Assembly (NCBI GenBank): GCA_000697665.1 | Contig: KL197742.1 | Span: 292,544-356,543 of the forward strand | DNA: 64,000 bases | DNA from: Jaapia argillacea MUCL 33604 | Taxonomy: Eukaryota > Basidiomycota > Agaricomycetes > Jaapiales > Jaapiaceae | Direction of reading: 5' to 3' | Part shown: piece by piece, positions 36,401 to 46,013 of the stretch | How the letters are laid out: each line of letters starts with the position of its first letter | How positions within the stretch are numbered: the first letter of the stretch is position 1 | The notes under the pieces: generated by a model | What the model saw: only the letters and a program-made list of their open reading frames with translations | The model's database searches: none | What the model was told of the DNA's origin: nothing | Translations under genes and position numbers: made by a program

Positions 36401-36613
36401 TGAGAGCGCCGACGAGCCAGGCGACGGCTTACCATCGATAATGAACAACTCAGACCCAGCGTAATCTCCAATTAGATCCATCCATCGCCCTCGCCTGTTG
36501 GTCCCTGTGTACCATCGCGCGTCCAGGAAGTCCAAGGCCTCTCGGGCACGAAAAACTGGTGGTGGAGGAGTGTCCGGTCTGTCCAGAAGGTGGTCGAAGT
36601 TGTCGAGATCCAT
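30494..36613 (-). CDS. DDX60-type Ski2-like DExH RNA helicase
   Basis: This is a large superfamily-2 helicase of the DDX60 branch of Ski2-like enzymes, close relatives of the exosome-linked Ski2. Family members in animals act in antiviral RNA sensing; the fungal role is unknown. It starts [20 protein letters not shown] with exon 1 at 36433-36613. The N-terminal region reads [15 protein letters not shown] and later [13 protein letters not shown], resembling a PIN/NYN-like nuclease fold. Next is a long middle region with a Lys-rich linker. The helicase core has Walker [11 protein letters not shown] (split by an intron near 33890), DExH box [33 protein letters not shown], and motif [14 protein letters not shown]. 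The C-terminal winged-helix/ratchet region follows, ending FKKMWA. There are about 15 introns; I estimate 1700-1850 residues, like human DDX60. Not every exon edge was resolved. Confidence 0.93.
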
Positions 36614-37291
36614 GGTAGGAGCAACGCTTGATTATGCGACGTTGTTCGGGGTAGAAGTCGTCGCAGACGAGCAAGCTTTCTGGTCCTCGACTATTGTGCG
36701 AGGTCGCCGTGATCGTGGTGGAGTTGCTGCTAAGATTTCATTGTAGGCGCCTACTTCCGCTTTTGACCATCGCTAATCTTCGATACTTGGAACCCTATAC
36801 CCTTGCGCCCAAAGTCACGCAAGTTATTTGGTATTTGGTATTGCAAATGGTAGCGGGGAAGTCATCTGGGAGGACTCAGTACAGTACTCGAGGATATCGT
36901 GAGGTTGAGGGTTGGTGGTGGTGACTCGCTCAGAGTACAATCTGATACCGATCGCGAAGCACTTTGCCACCGCGCGAAGGACTCGTTGAAGTCGCGTTGA
37001 ATCTCAGATTATATGCCAGTGCCGTCAAGGAGAGTTCATAAATGAAGGCTTGCCCTCAGATGTTATACACCTTAACTGCCAGCGTTCGTTCCTCCCTTAA
37101 ATAAGACCCACTACCAAGGTAGCGGGATTACATAGTAGGTTTCGCACAGATGACCGGTGCCAGCGGATATGTTGGTTGCGAGGCCTTGAGGTAGGGAAGT
37201 GTCCCCTGTCATAGGCAGGTCGCTGCAGGAAATAAATATAAGCGTCGACCATGTATATATGGAGAATAAGCACCGGACCTGGACGTGGAAG
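36614..37291. other. Intergenic region
   Basis: It contains the helicase promoter (right side of its start codon) and the 3' region of the next minus-strand gene. No coding or repeat signal was found. Confidence 0.45.
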
Positions 37292-38010
37292 TCAATCTGA
37301 GGCACGGCGTAGACGCATACGTTTCAAAACCCGTACTCGATCGTGCTTGATCACGAAAGGAGGGATGAAAAGCGCACAGCAACAGCAGCAGACCGTGGAA
37401 ACCACTCGGATCGCGACAGACTGTTCTACCCAGATAAAAATCATGACCCCTACAACCGAACAACCAAAACCAAAAGATGCAACCCATATACTAGCTCTCA
37501 GACTGAGAGCAAGCCAGCAGGCAACCAAATCCATGCTGTCCTTAACTTCTTCGTGAGCGGCTTCCACATCCGCCCAACTTGATCGCAAGTGGGTAATTTC
37601 GTCGGGAGTGAGCAGCTCAAACCATCGGGCACATTGAAAGCACAAGATGGCGCCCATGACGTCGGCAATGAAACCGGTGAAGAAGAGAGCACCCGCCACC
37701 TGGGCAAGCGCGTCTTGGCGATCAATGGCGAGGGCCGTTAGGACTTGGATCTGAACGCCAGCGAGGAACGTGGACTAATAAAAGGAACAGAGTCAAAGGT
37801 CGGTAGATTATCATGGGTAGAGCGATGGATACACAACTCACAATAACACCCAAAGTTTTATATCCACTCTGTGCTACAATCCTGGAGTCCAACGGGAGTC
37901 CAGCTTGCATACACTTGACAGCAGTAAATATTGAATCGACTATCTCATTTTGGCAGGCGTTTTCAGTTCTCGTGGAGGTTTGCTCGGAAGGCAGATCTTC
38001 CACACTCAAT
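37292..38010 (-). CDS. Small multi-pass membrane protein, function unknown, 5' end unresolved
   Basis: Two exons are clear: 37842 to about 38010 and 37292-37774, joined in frame (KTLGVI then STFLAGVQIQ). The second exon encodes about 160 residues with four hydrophobic segments: GVISTFLAGVQIQVLTALAI, ALFFTGFIADVMGAILCF, VACWLALSLRASIWVASFGFG and VVSTVCCCCCALFIPPF. A charged loop (LTPDEITHLRSSWADVEAAHEE) lies between them and the tail is short and basic. The first exon is hydrophilic (LSVEDLPSEQTSTRTEN). I could not place a start codon with confidence. Proteins of this style are common as species-specific families in Agaricomycetes. No function is proposed. Confidence 0.6.
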
Positions 38011-38826
38011 ACTTCAATTTCCCGAAGGCGACAATGCGTCAATTTTTTTTTCAAAGTGGAGGGGTAGGAAGTTCACCTGAATTTACTTGCTTGAGGTCCT
38101 TAACAGTATCGACCAAAGTAGAGCGGGACCGCCCAGCGGGTTCGCTTTGTAGGAAACCTTGAGGGCAATATTCCGAAAGGACGGAAAGATCACTCTACCA
38201 TTCCACGACATCGCGACCCGAGATACGAGAAGTCATGCGAGGTTATTTCAGCTTTGTTATGGCGGACGAGGGAGAAAATGGAAACGGGGTGCGAGGAAAT
38301 TTGTCAGGGTAAAGTTGAGAAGCCTGGGATGATTAAAGAGCAGCAACCAGCCGGCGCATCATCTCAAAGACGATGGGGGGCATGTCCTCGCTGGAAAAGT
38401 GGCATCTTGCATATCGGATCGATACCCAGAGCGGATATTAGTCCTGCGTGGTGGAGCAAGACTGAGCAAACTGGAAACAAGAACTGCGCAGCTGTGCTTG
38501 CTATTCCAGAATTGGCAATATCACTGTTGAACGTTCTTGAACCTTGTATCGGTCAGGCTTCGAACTTTGAAGTTATTCCTCTGATGTCGACCCTTGCACT
38601 CAACCACATGCACCATCCCATCAGCGATCCTTTCATCGCGCCCGTCTCATGACAAACCGAGGTCGTAAGAGCTGTGCAAATATGTAGGCTTTACCCTGCC
38701 GAAGATCGCCCATCCCAAATCTATGATGTACCGTAAGTTCAGACCACTTTGAAACATACTTGGACTCGCTTAAAAGCTACCAGCCTCGTCACGAGATGCT
38801 CCTTCACCCCGTCTCCCCCTCTGCAC

Positions 38827-39039
38827 ATGGACGTTGCGAACCTAGCGCAGACTTCTCAATGCCACCACTGCAAAGAAAGCATCCGAGGTGTAGAATGGAA
38901 GGTGGGCTAATCCTCGCAACAGGAAGAGTCTCTCTTGGCAGAATTGCTAACGAAATATCAGTGCGACGTGTGCTCCAATCCATCCTACTACTGGGTTGGT
39001 GATATTGACGAGATCCCTGAATACCTCGGTACCAACTGA
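38827..39039 (+). CDS. Possible small ZZ-type zinc-finger protein or fragment
   Basis: Two exons, 38827-38901 and 38962-39039, are joined over a 60-bp intron with a GCTAAC branch site and a TATCAG end. They read MDVANLAQTSQCHHCKESIR and continue GVEWK|CDVCSNPSYYWV, 50 residues in all. C-x2-C, then GVxWKC-x2-C is the first half of a ZZ zinc finger (compare CDxC-x-x-x-I-x-GxRYKCxxC). The second half (YDLCxxC) is missing, so this is either a truncated gene, one exon pair of a larger gene whose other exons I failed to find, or a pseudogene. Confidence 0.35.
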
Positions 39040-39386
39040 TACCTTCATCGTAGTGTTCACGATGTGCAGAGGGTGGCTCTGCCCTCGACACCCACTGTCA
39101 TGCCTTTGACTTTCATCACACATGGTCAAAGCTGGCTGTATCTGATGACCACCACCGATCCTTTCTTCGGCTAGTTTGCCCCCTTGGAAAGCGGCGAAGC
39201 TCTGAGTCAGATCTCGTCTCATGTTATGCATCCCATAGCCGCAGTATCAGAGCTGGACCACGTAAGCTTTTGCCTTTCACCTATCCATACACGTACTTAT
39301 TGTAAGCCGGGGCAGATCGCGCTAAGATAGGTCACACTTCCATCTGCGAATTTTCGAGGAACCAAATTTGTAGGTCGCCTACCCCC
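39040..39386. other. Intergenic region
   Basis: This region lies between the ZZ-like fragment and the next gene. It might contain further exons of the fragment (a TTCGGCTAG acceptor lies at about 39172), but no confident continuation was found. Confidence 0.3.
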
Positions 39387-40775
39387 TTGCAAATTTCATC
39401 ACTCGCTACTCACGACTCCATTATTGATCCCTCAGCCGATTTCAATCTTCCTATCCCTTTGGATGGAAGCCAATCTACAGTTATGCCGATCGCAACATTC
39501 TGTCATCGAGTGACCAGGCATTTTCAAGCTCGTCAACGCCAGGTTGGCCAGCATTCCCCGCTAATCTATCACCACCCGTCGTGGCCTCGTGTTCTGTCGT
39601 GCCACCTGTACAAATATCGCTCTGTCGCACGATTTCGCCACGAATTCATCGTCGTCTGCTTCGTGTATTCGGGAACAGAGTACCGTGTGCAGTTCGATCG
39701 CGGATGGCGCTCACCACGGCGCACAGCGAGCGCTCAATGGCTATTTGGGAAGCCGGGATTTGACAGAGCCTCAGTTTCACGAATGTCCGAACCCATGCCA
39801 GATCTTTCCAAAGTTGATCTCATTGGTAGCATACGCTATCGGGCAGACCAGCTACCGCTCCTACATCGCACGTCGAGCCACATCAATGAAGTTTCGAGTG
39901 ACGCCCCCTTCTACTTCCTTTTAACATGGAATTGCTGGCTGTTTGCTCGCGTCTGTTTCATGCGTGCCTTGGATTTAGGACCCTCCGCAGTCGCCACCTG
40001 GCGGGGCCAGGCACTTGATGGGCAGAATATTCTTCAGCACATAGTTCTACCGGAGCGAAGTCTTGCCCCGTGGGCGAGTGTTATCAGTGAGTTAGCTTGC
40101 CATGACCCCACCATACGAATCGACTCATTCCTGATAATAGTGCTTAGCCCGAATTGGTTACGGCTACTAAGCCCTGTCCTAGGAGTTGGGCTGACGTATA
40201 ACCTGACCAATCAGTTTTCGAAGCGCCGATCCTATCTGCGCTACTTTCTGGTGACGCTAAGAGGAGAGGCCACCGAAAAGCAGGGCGTCCTGGTCACGGC
40301 ACAGGACTTTGTCACCGGAAGGCACTTAGGCGATCGCGCTCCTCACTACTGCGACGGCTATGGGCTGGCAAAGGCAGCGCGTGACGACGTCCCGAATTGG
40401 CCTGCAAGAAACGGACGCTTTCTCTACCTCATCACCCCACCTCTGCACTGGAAACGCTCGCGCCGCATTCATTTGATTGAACTCATGTACGCTGCGGGAG
40501 CCTCAGGAAGTCCAATGTCTGCGGCGGAAATAATCGAGGTTTCCTTGGTCCGTGGGCCACCGGTGGCACGAGATGTACGAATCCTTCCCTCTCATCGCAT
40601 TTCCGCAAGACGCGAGGCGTGGCGGTTCCTGGCGACCCTCTCTGCACCCCACGAGATCCTTGACGACATATCGAACGGCGACCGTCTCGGTATATGGGTG
40701 AATGTGTCCGCTGGGGCAAAGATCTCGATGTTCATGGCGTACGTGAAGATTTTTACGACAAAAATGACCGCTTGA
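39387..40775 (+). CDS. Basidiomycota-type protein of unknown function
   Basis: A single uninterrupted frame of 462 residues, unusual in this intron-rich window. I recognise the general style of a Basidiomycota-restricted family rather than a named domain. Visible features are a core with a hydrophobic stretch (DAPFYFLLTWNCWLFARVCF), a second hydrophobic stretch near 40120-40220 (IDSFLIIVLSPNWLRLLSP), and a C-terminal beta-rich block (RILPSHRISARREAWRFLAT and then GDRLGIWVNVSAGAKISMFM). The last block resembles the GDR-IxVWxRA segment repeated in several mushroom proteins. No catalytic motif or signal peptide is apparent. The start ATG was taken as the first in frame and is not certain; the first 90 residues look less constrained. 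Confidence 0.65.
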   Translation: MQISSLATHDSIIDPSADFNLPIPLDGSQSTVMPIATFCHRVTRHFQARQRQVGQHSPLIYHHPSWPRVLSCHLYKYRSVARFRHEFIVVCFVYSGTEYRVQFDRGWRSPRRTASAQWLFGKPGFDRASVSRMSEPMPDLSKVDLIGSIRYRADQLPLLHRTSSHINEVSSDAPFYFLLTWNCWLFARVCFMRALDLGPSAVATWRGQALDGQNILQHIVLPERSLAPWASVISELACHDPTIRIDSFLIIVLSPNWLRLLSPVLGVGLTYNLTNQFSKRRSYLRYFLVTLRGEATEKQGVLVTAQDFVTGRHLGDRAPHYCDGYGLAKAARDDVPNWPARNGRFLYLITPPLHWKRSRRIHLIELMYAAGASGSPMSAAEIIEVSLVRGPPVARDVRILPSHRISARREAWRFLATLSAPHEILDDISNGDRLGIWVNVSAGAKISMFMAYVKIFTTKMTA

Positions 40776-41449
40776 TGTGGCCATAATCTTTAAGAAGTTG
40801 ATACGCCTCGTAATAGTTGAGTGCCTATTCCCAATTAATTTTTATGTCTTTCTTGTGGACAGTCTAGTTATCTCGACGTAGTCGAATCATGTCTATTGCT
40901 CTGTTTACCTACGGCGCCCTGTCAGGTTGGGACCTACAGTTCTGAGAAATTCGGAACTATTATCTTATTGTAAAATAATCCAAGCACCCTTCTCGTCGGC
41001 CGTTTTCATCGTCCCGAGTTCTTCCTCCGTTGAATCTGGGGTCACCGCTGCTGTACCCGTGAGATTGGGGCGCTTGGTCGCCCTTGCAACCTCTGAGAGC
41101 GATCAAACGCCGATTGATTTTCTCGTCCCAACCTTGGTCTGCATAGCTCTCAAGCCTCGCCCAAAGCCCAGCTGAAATCTCTTCTCGTCACTCTCCCAGC
41201 ATCCCTCGCCGTGTAATCGTTGCCATCGCGTTAATTTCACGCCCTGTAGCGCGTCGAATCACGTGACGTGCAAAACCCGTCCACGGGACAATCGTGTCTC
41301 GGACCGACGTGCGGACCGGATGAGGTGAAGGTGGTCGTCATTCATCATCCTCCATCAGTGTGCGAGAGATAGGGAACAGAAGATATAAGAGGTTGATTCC
41401 ACCATGATTGACACCTCAGCACATCCTTCCACTTCCCCTCCCAGACACG
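40776..41449. promoter_or_regulatory. Intergenic region with aldo/keto reductase promoter
   Basis: A TATAA-type box (GATATAAG, 41382-41389) sits about 62 bp before the reductase ATG. An out-of-frame ATG in good context (CCACCATGA, 41404) lies between them and would overlap the true start if it were transcribed. The spacing suggests transcription begins at or after it. Nothing else was recognised. Confidence 0.45.
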
Positions 41450-42835
41450 ATGGCTTCCCCTACAATTACACTGAACAACGGGACCAAAATCCCTGCTATT
41501 GGGCTGGGTATGTATCACGGCTGCATTTCATTTTCATCGACCCTGACTATTCGCGTCCCAATCAGGAACTTGGCAATCAAAGCCAGGCGAGGTCAAGAGT
41601 GCCGTTGAGTACGCGCTAAAGGAGGCTGGGTACCGCCACATCGACTGTGCTTGGTGAGTGTCATGGTATCACCAAGGCGAGAAGAGTATTTAACATACTG
41701 TCTACTTTCCAGGGCATATGGTAACGAGAAGGAGGTCGGAGATGGCATCAAGGCATCCGGTGTGCCCCGATCAGAGATTTTTGTCAGTAGACCCTTCGGC
41801 TTGAAGGCGGAACTTGGTTTCTGACCCATCTCAACAGATTACCAGTAAATTGTGGGGAACTTTCCACACCAAGGTTGAAGAATGCCTCGACCAGACACTT
41901 GCTAAGCTCGGAACTGATTACCTTGATCGTGAGCAAACTTGATGGCCATCTCCGAGAACACGACGACTGAGCATATCATCTAGTGTATCTAATCCACTGG
42001 CCGATCCCGTTGAATCCAAACGGAAATGATCCCGTTTTCCCCAAACTCCCCGATGGCACTCGTGATATCGATCACGCTTGGGATTTGAAAGATACCTGGA
42101 AGCAAATGGAGGCAGTGTATAAGAAAGGTGTGCCTCATAATTCCGACTAAATGAGTTAATCTGACTGGCAATCTCTGAAAAGGCAAGGTCAAGGCTATCG
42201 GCGTATCGAACTTCTCGGAGAAGAAGCTAGAGGAGATCCTTCCGACAGCTGAGGTCGTGCCTGCCGCTAACCAGGTACGAAATATTCGGAGCACGACTGC
42301 AGGGCTATCCTAACCCATTGTCGGTAGCTTGAACTCCATCTTTACAACCCCCAGCACAAACTTCTTGCATATCTGAAGTCTAAAGGCATCGTTGCTCAGG
42401 CGTACTCTCCCCTCGGCTCGACTAATACCCCGCTCTTCGCCGATGAAACCGCGACAGAGCTCGCCGCGAAATACCAACTGCAACCGGCGGATATTCTCCT
42501 CGGATACTTGCGTACGCCACCATCCGCCATGAATTATTCTATCGTGATAAGATATTAATTGTTTGGGTGTTTTCAAGTTGCCAAGGGCATGGTTGTATTG
42601 CCGAAGTCCGTGACACCTGCTCGTATTGCCTCTAACTTCAAGGGAGCTATCGCGGCTCTTGAGAAGCTTGACCAAGCTGATGTTGAGCGATTGGATGGTG
42701 TTGCGCCGGGTGGCAAACAGAAGAGGTGGATCTTCCACCTTCATCCAACGTTGTCCCTGCTAACTTGCCCATTTGCATTGAAGGTTCATCACGCCTCCTT
42801 GGGGTGTTGATCTTGGCTTTGACAACTGGCCCTGA
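41450..42835 (+). CDS. Aldo/keto reductase
   Basis: An NADPH-dependent (beta/alpha)8-barrel reductase, close in style to fungal GCY1/GRE3-type enzymes that reduce aldoses, glyceraldehyde or uronates. Nine exons read in frame: 41450-41507, 41566-41653, 41713-41782, 41838-41928, 41984-42127, 42183-42274, 42328-42511, 42578-42725 and 42784-42835, giving 308 residues. The catalytic tetrad is visible: Asp in RHIDCAWAYGNE, Tyr in the same block, Lys in FITSKLWG and His in YLIHWP. The NADP-binding tail has [17 protein letters not shown], and the protein ends [18 protein letters not shown]. The gene is convergent with the HAD phosphatase, 117 bp apart. Nearness to myo-inositol oxygenase allows a glucuronate-reductase role, but the sequence alone does not prove it. 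Confidence 0.95.
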
Positions 42836-42952
42836 GCAGCTCATCGATTTGCATATTTGTCGAATAGAAGAATCTGCGTCGCGAAGAAGTTTAGTGAATT
42901 CAAGTGTAAATGTACTACGAGAATACAGCTCTATGGTTTCAATAACTTATGT

Positions 42953-44215
42953 TCAGTTGAACAACTTCTCAGCATTCCCAAGCTGCATCGCCTCTTGAAC
43001 ACTTTTCTCACCTGATACGACCTTCTGTACGACCGCCAGAGCGCTGGAGAAGTTCCTAAATTCGATATGTGGAATACCTTCGTGACGGCAATACGTTGCC
43101 AGGTCGCTCTCACCATCTTCTTTCAACTTGACGAAGAGGACGTCTGCATGGCTGGCTGCAGACATATCTGACAACATGTGATATGCACTCAGTATCAAGC
43201 AAGGTCATCTCTTGCGATAAGTTGCCCTCACCTGAGACACCGTCGCCGAAAAAGAACAGGGTGGGAGGATCCGGAAGGTCACGATATGGGAGGATAGCTT
43301 GAGATTTGTCGTGTCCAAACCCACTTGAAATCATGACGCCATGTCAGAATCAGTTGCCCAAACACACGCATGGGGAATCGCAGATCCCGAACCTTGAAGG
43401 GTGACGGTACTTGATGCTCCACTTCCCATCGGGTTCAATCTCAACGTCGTTGGAAATGATCTCGATGTTTTTGGCATCCTCGTCCCCAAGCAAGCTAGAT
43501 AGGACGGCGCGTATCAGGGGATCCATGCCACTGTCGTGTGATCATGAGCGGGATGAGGGGAGGCAGTAACCTCCGTATCCTACCTTGAAACGATGATAAC
43601 GGGGATGTCATGGCTGGAACACCATCGATAAAAGTCTTTGAAGCCGGAGTCCAGTTTCATGTCTAGACAAGATATGAATACACGGTCAATTGGTTGATGA
43701 ACTCTGAGTTTACAGGCTTCGTGAAGCCAACCCACTTTTCTTCAGGATTTCTTTACAATCATCAAACGTGTGTCCATTCTTGCTCACACTCTCCAACATC
43801 TCCCGGAAGGAATCTCTGGAATCCCCCCACAATATCAGCTGACCTCCTGGACCTCGACTTATTTCAACTCAAGACGCTGTCACTGACCGGAAAGTCGTGC
43901 GACCGGAAAGGACCTCCATGTTCCCCTCTCTCCTCTTAGCCTTCCCATACCCGTAGTTGTCCGTCATATCTGTCCAGGTAGATTCATATCGGTGAGATCA
44001 ATTGCCTGGCCGTGGACCTTCCACTAAGCTTTGAAGGGAATACACACAATCATTGGAGTCCTGGGTCGTAATCGTCCCATCCCTGATGTAAGATATCAGT
44101 GCACCACTCGGAAATTACAGTCGCAGATGACTTACCAATCGGAAAGTACCACAAATTTCTTATCCTTGTGGATTGGGGGGTACGGAAGCGTGCTGTGAGG
44201 TGCGGCCTCAGTCAT
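42953..44215 (-). CDS. HAD-superfamily phosphatase (Pyp1-like)
   Basis: A haloacid-dehalogenase-type phosphatase of the phosphoserine-phosphatase-like branch, similar in layout to yeast Pyp1 (YNL010W), which removes phosphate from small polyol phosphates. The first exons are 44136-44215 and 44048-44082, then one from 43969. Motif I DWDGTIT carries the nucleophile and general-acid Asp pair. Motif II is PVIIVSSGMDPLIRAVLSSL, and motif IV FFFGDGVSD. The cap region contains FRDSFREMLESVSKNGHTFD. The gene ends QLGNAEKLFN. Length is about 280 residues. It seems complete and cytosolic. The exact substrate cannot be stated. Confidence 0.9.
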
Positions 44216-44703
44216 GACGGGCTAGTCTGAAGGTGGTCAACGAGAGAGGTTGTCAGGGCGGTGGCGTTTTCCCTCTGATCGTCGGAGGAAACTACAACGT
44301 GAATCCATCACCATGCGAGTGGAATTTGTTGATGGGAAGAGCGATGACGAAAATACCGTCGGGACTTCCCAGATATCTGATGAGCACGTTGGGAGCACGT
44401 TTGTGAAGGCAATAACACCGATAATTTATAGCAGTAAGTGATACAGATAAACCTTGAGTCTATGGCTCTAGTATGAAAATATGGAACATGAGGAAGAGAG
44501 CAAGCTGTACGGGGATGATCGATAGCAAGACATCGTGCGAGAGATAGGGGTATGAAGAACAGATATGCGAGTTACGGAATCTATCAGAGTCCTCTATGGG
44601 CCCGGTCATTAAGATTAACATTAAGGTCATGAAAACGCATCTAATCTCCTTCGCCGGGAGCCGATGAGGAACCAAATTATAAGATCATACTTTTCATATC
44701 CGT
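44216..44703. other. Intergenic region
   Basis: It holds the HAD phosphatase promoter and the 3' region of the myo-inositol oxygenase gene. No open frame or repeat of note. Confidence 0.45.
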
Positions 44704-45927
44704 TTACCAGTCGAGCACCGGGGGGAAGTATTTGGCGATGAGCCTCTGGTAGTATGGTTTGAGCTTTTCGACGTCGCAAGGCGCATCGGATTTGGAATAG
44801 AGGTCGTAAGGGTTGAAGGCGCGGACAGCCTCAAGGATTTTGAGATCCTTTGGGGAGGTGAGGTGATTGTAGGCGTTCTCCCGATGCCAACTGGATATGG
44901 TTATTGAGAGGTCCACGAGATCGGCGAATTAAACACTCACGGGTAGAAACTGTGATACCGGATCATAGCGAGGCCTTCTGCTGGGAGGGAGGATTGGTCT
45001 TTCAGCACGTTGTAAAGGTACTGTCGAGAGTATCGGCATGAGTGTCAAGATGGAGTTTAGCTTGCATTGCGTACCTCGTCGTGTCCCCATGAAAGCATCA
45101 CGTTGTCGAGACCGCAATTGGGTCTGTAGATGCCGTACTCGCTGGAATACACCGGGTCGTACGAGTCTGGATTGTTGCCGAATGTGTCGGGATAGATAAT
45201 CTTATCAGAGAACTTGCATCCAACGACAAATGTATCCTGGGGAATTAAGTGGGTCAACAAGATGAATTCGTGTGCCACAAGAATATCTTACGCCAACGAC
45301 GTCCCACTGTCCCTCGGATCCGAACAAGAAGAGAAGTTTTCCGAGGTCATGTACCAAGCCTGTGACTTGCATCCACTCGGGCTTACCATCTCGGCGGATG
45401 GCTTCGGCAGTTTGCAAGAGATGCTCAATCTGCGACAGGCTCGTCTGCAATTAAGGTCGTAAGGGTTCGAATATGGTTAGAAGATTCGGAGATTAAGGAC
45501 CCACATCTGGATCAGACTCATCCACGAGAGTGTTAAGCATCTCGATCGCTTCCCAAACGCCCATACGGGCACGCTTCTTGCTTTTGAATTCCACCCGAGC
45601 CTTGATGTTGTACTCCACAGTTTGGTTCTCTGTACACATTCATCAGGGGGCGAACTTTGAGCCAGTAAGGGCGTAGACTGACCATGTTGCTCCCTGTAAA
45701 AGTTCTTGACTCGGTCACAAGCCTCTTCATATCGTCGAAACTGTGTCTTGTCCTTCTGGGCATCAAACTCGGATTTGGAGTTCCAGATTTCAGATTTCAG
45801 AACGTTGACTGGCGAACCTCAACTCAGCGACGAAGAAAAAACGTCGCATAACGAGTCGCACATACCATCGTCAACAGCGTCGCAAGTCTCGTCGAAAGCA
45901 CGAGCGTCAAGTAAAGTTCCAGGCATA
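44704..45927 (-). CDS. Myo-inositol oxygenase
   Basis: A cytosolic non-heme di-iron enzyme that cleaves myo-inositol with O2 to D-glucuronate, the entry to inositol catabolism. It starts [20 protein letters not shown] and spans several short exons. Iron-ligand motifs of the HD-domain fold are visible: [16 protein letters not shown] (His-Asp), LSWGHDEYL (His) and RYHSFYPWHR (His). The substrate loop [20 protein letters not shown] and the block [14 protein letters not shown] are typical of the family. The end [13 protein letters not shown] and PVLDW-stop matches family C-termini. Length is about 320 residues. A TATA box precedes it. Together with the aldo/keto reductase 2 kb away it could feed a glucuronate route. 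Confidence 0.96.
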
Positions 45928-46005
45928 ATGGGTGTGGGGATGGGGATATCTGAAGGGGGAGTAGACGGTGGGTGATGGGTGAAGTTACCCCTAAGGATGA
46001 GCCCT

Positions 46006-46013
46006 CCTTTATA
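46006..46013 (-). promoter_or_regulatory. TATA box of the myo-inositol oxygenase gene
   Basis: The minus strand reads TATAAAGG, about 80 bp upstream of the ATG at 45927, which is consistent with a regulated gene. Orientation and distance are right for a core promoter. Confidence 0.5.

Noticed and set aside
38254-38652. 132-codon plus-strand frame
   Set aside because: No splice logic, motif or composition suggesting a protein; it may at best contain fragments related to the nearby ZZ-like exons.
41404-41619. ATG at 41404 in good context before the aldo/keto reductase
   Set aside because: Its frame overlaps the reductase start out of frame, and the TATA box position suggests the site is at or upstream of the transcript start.
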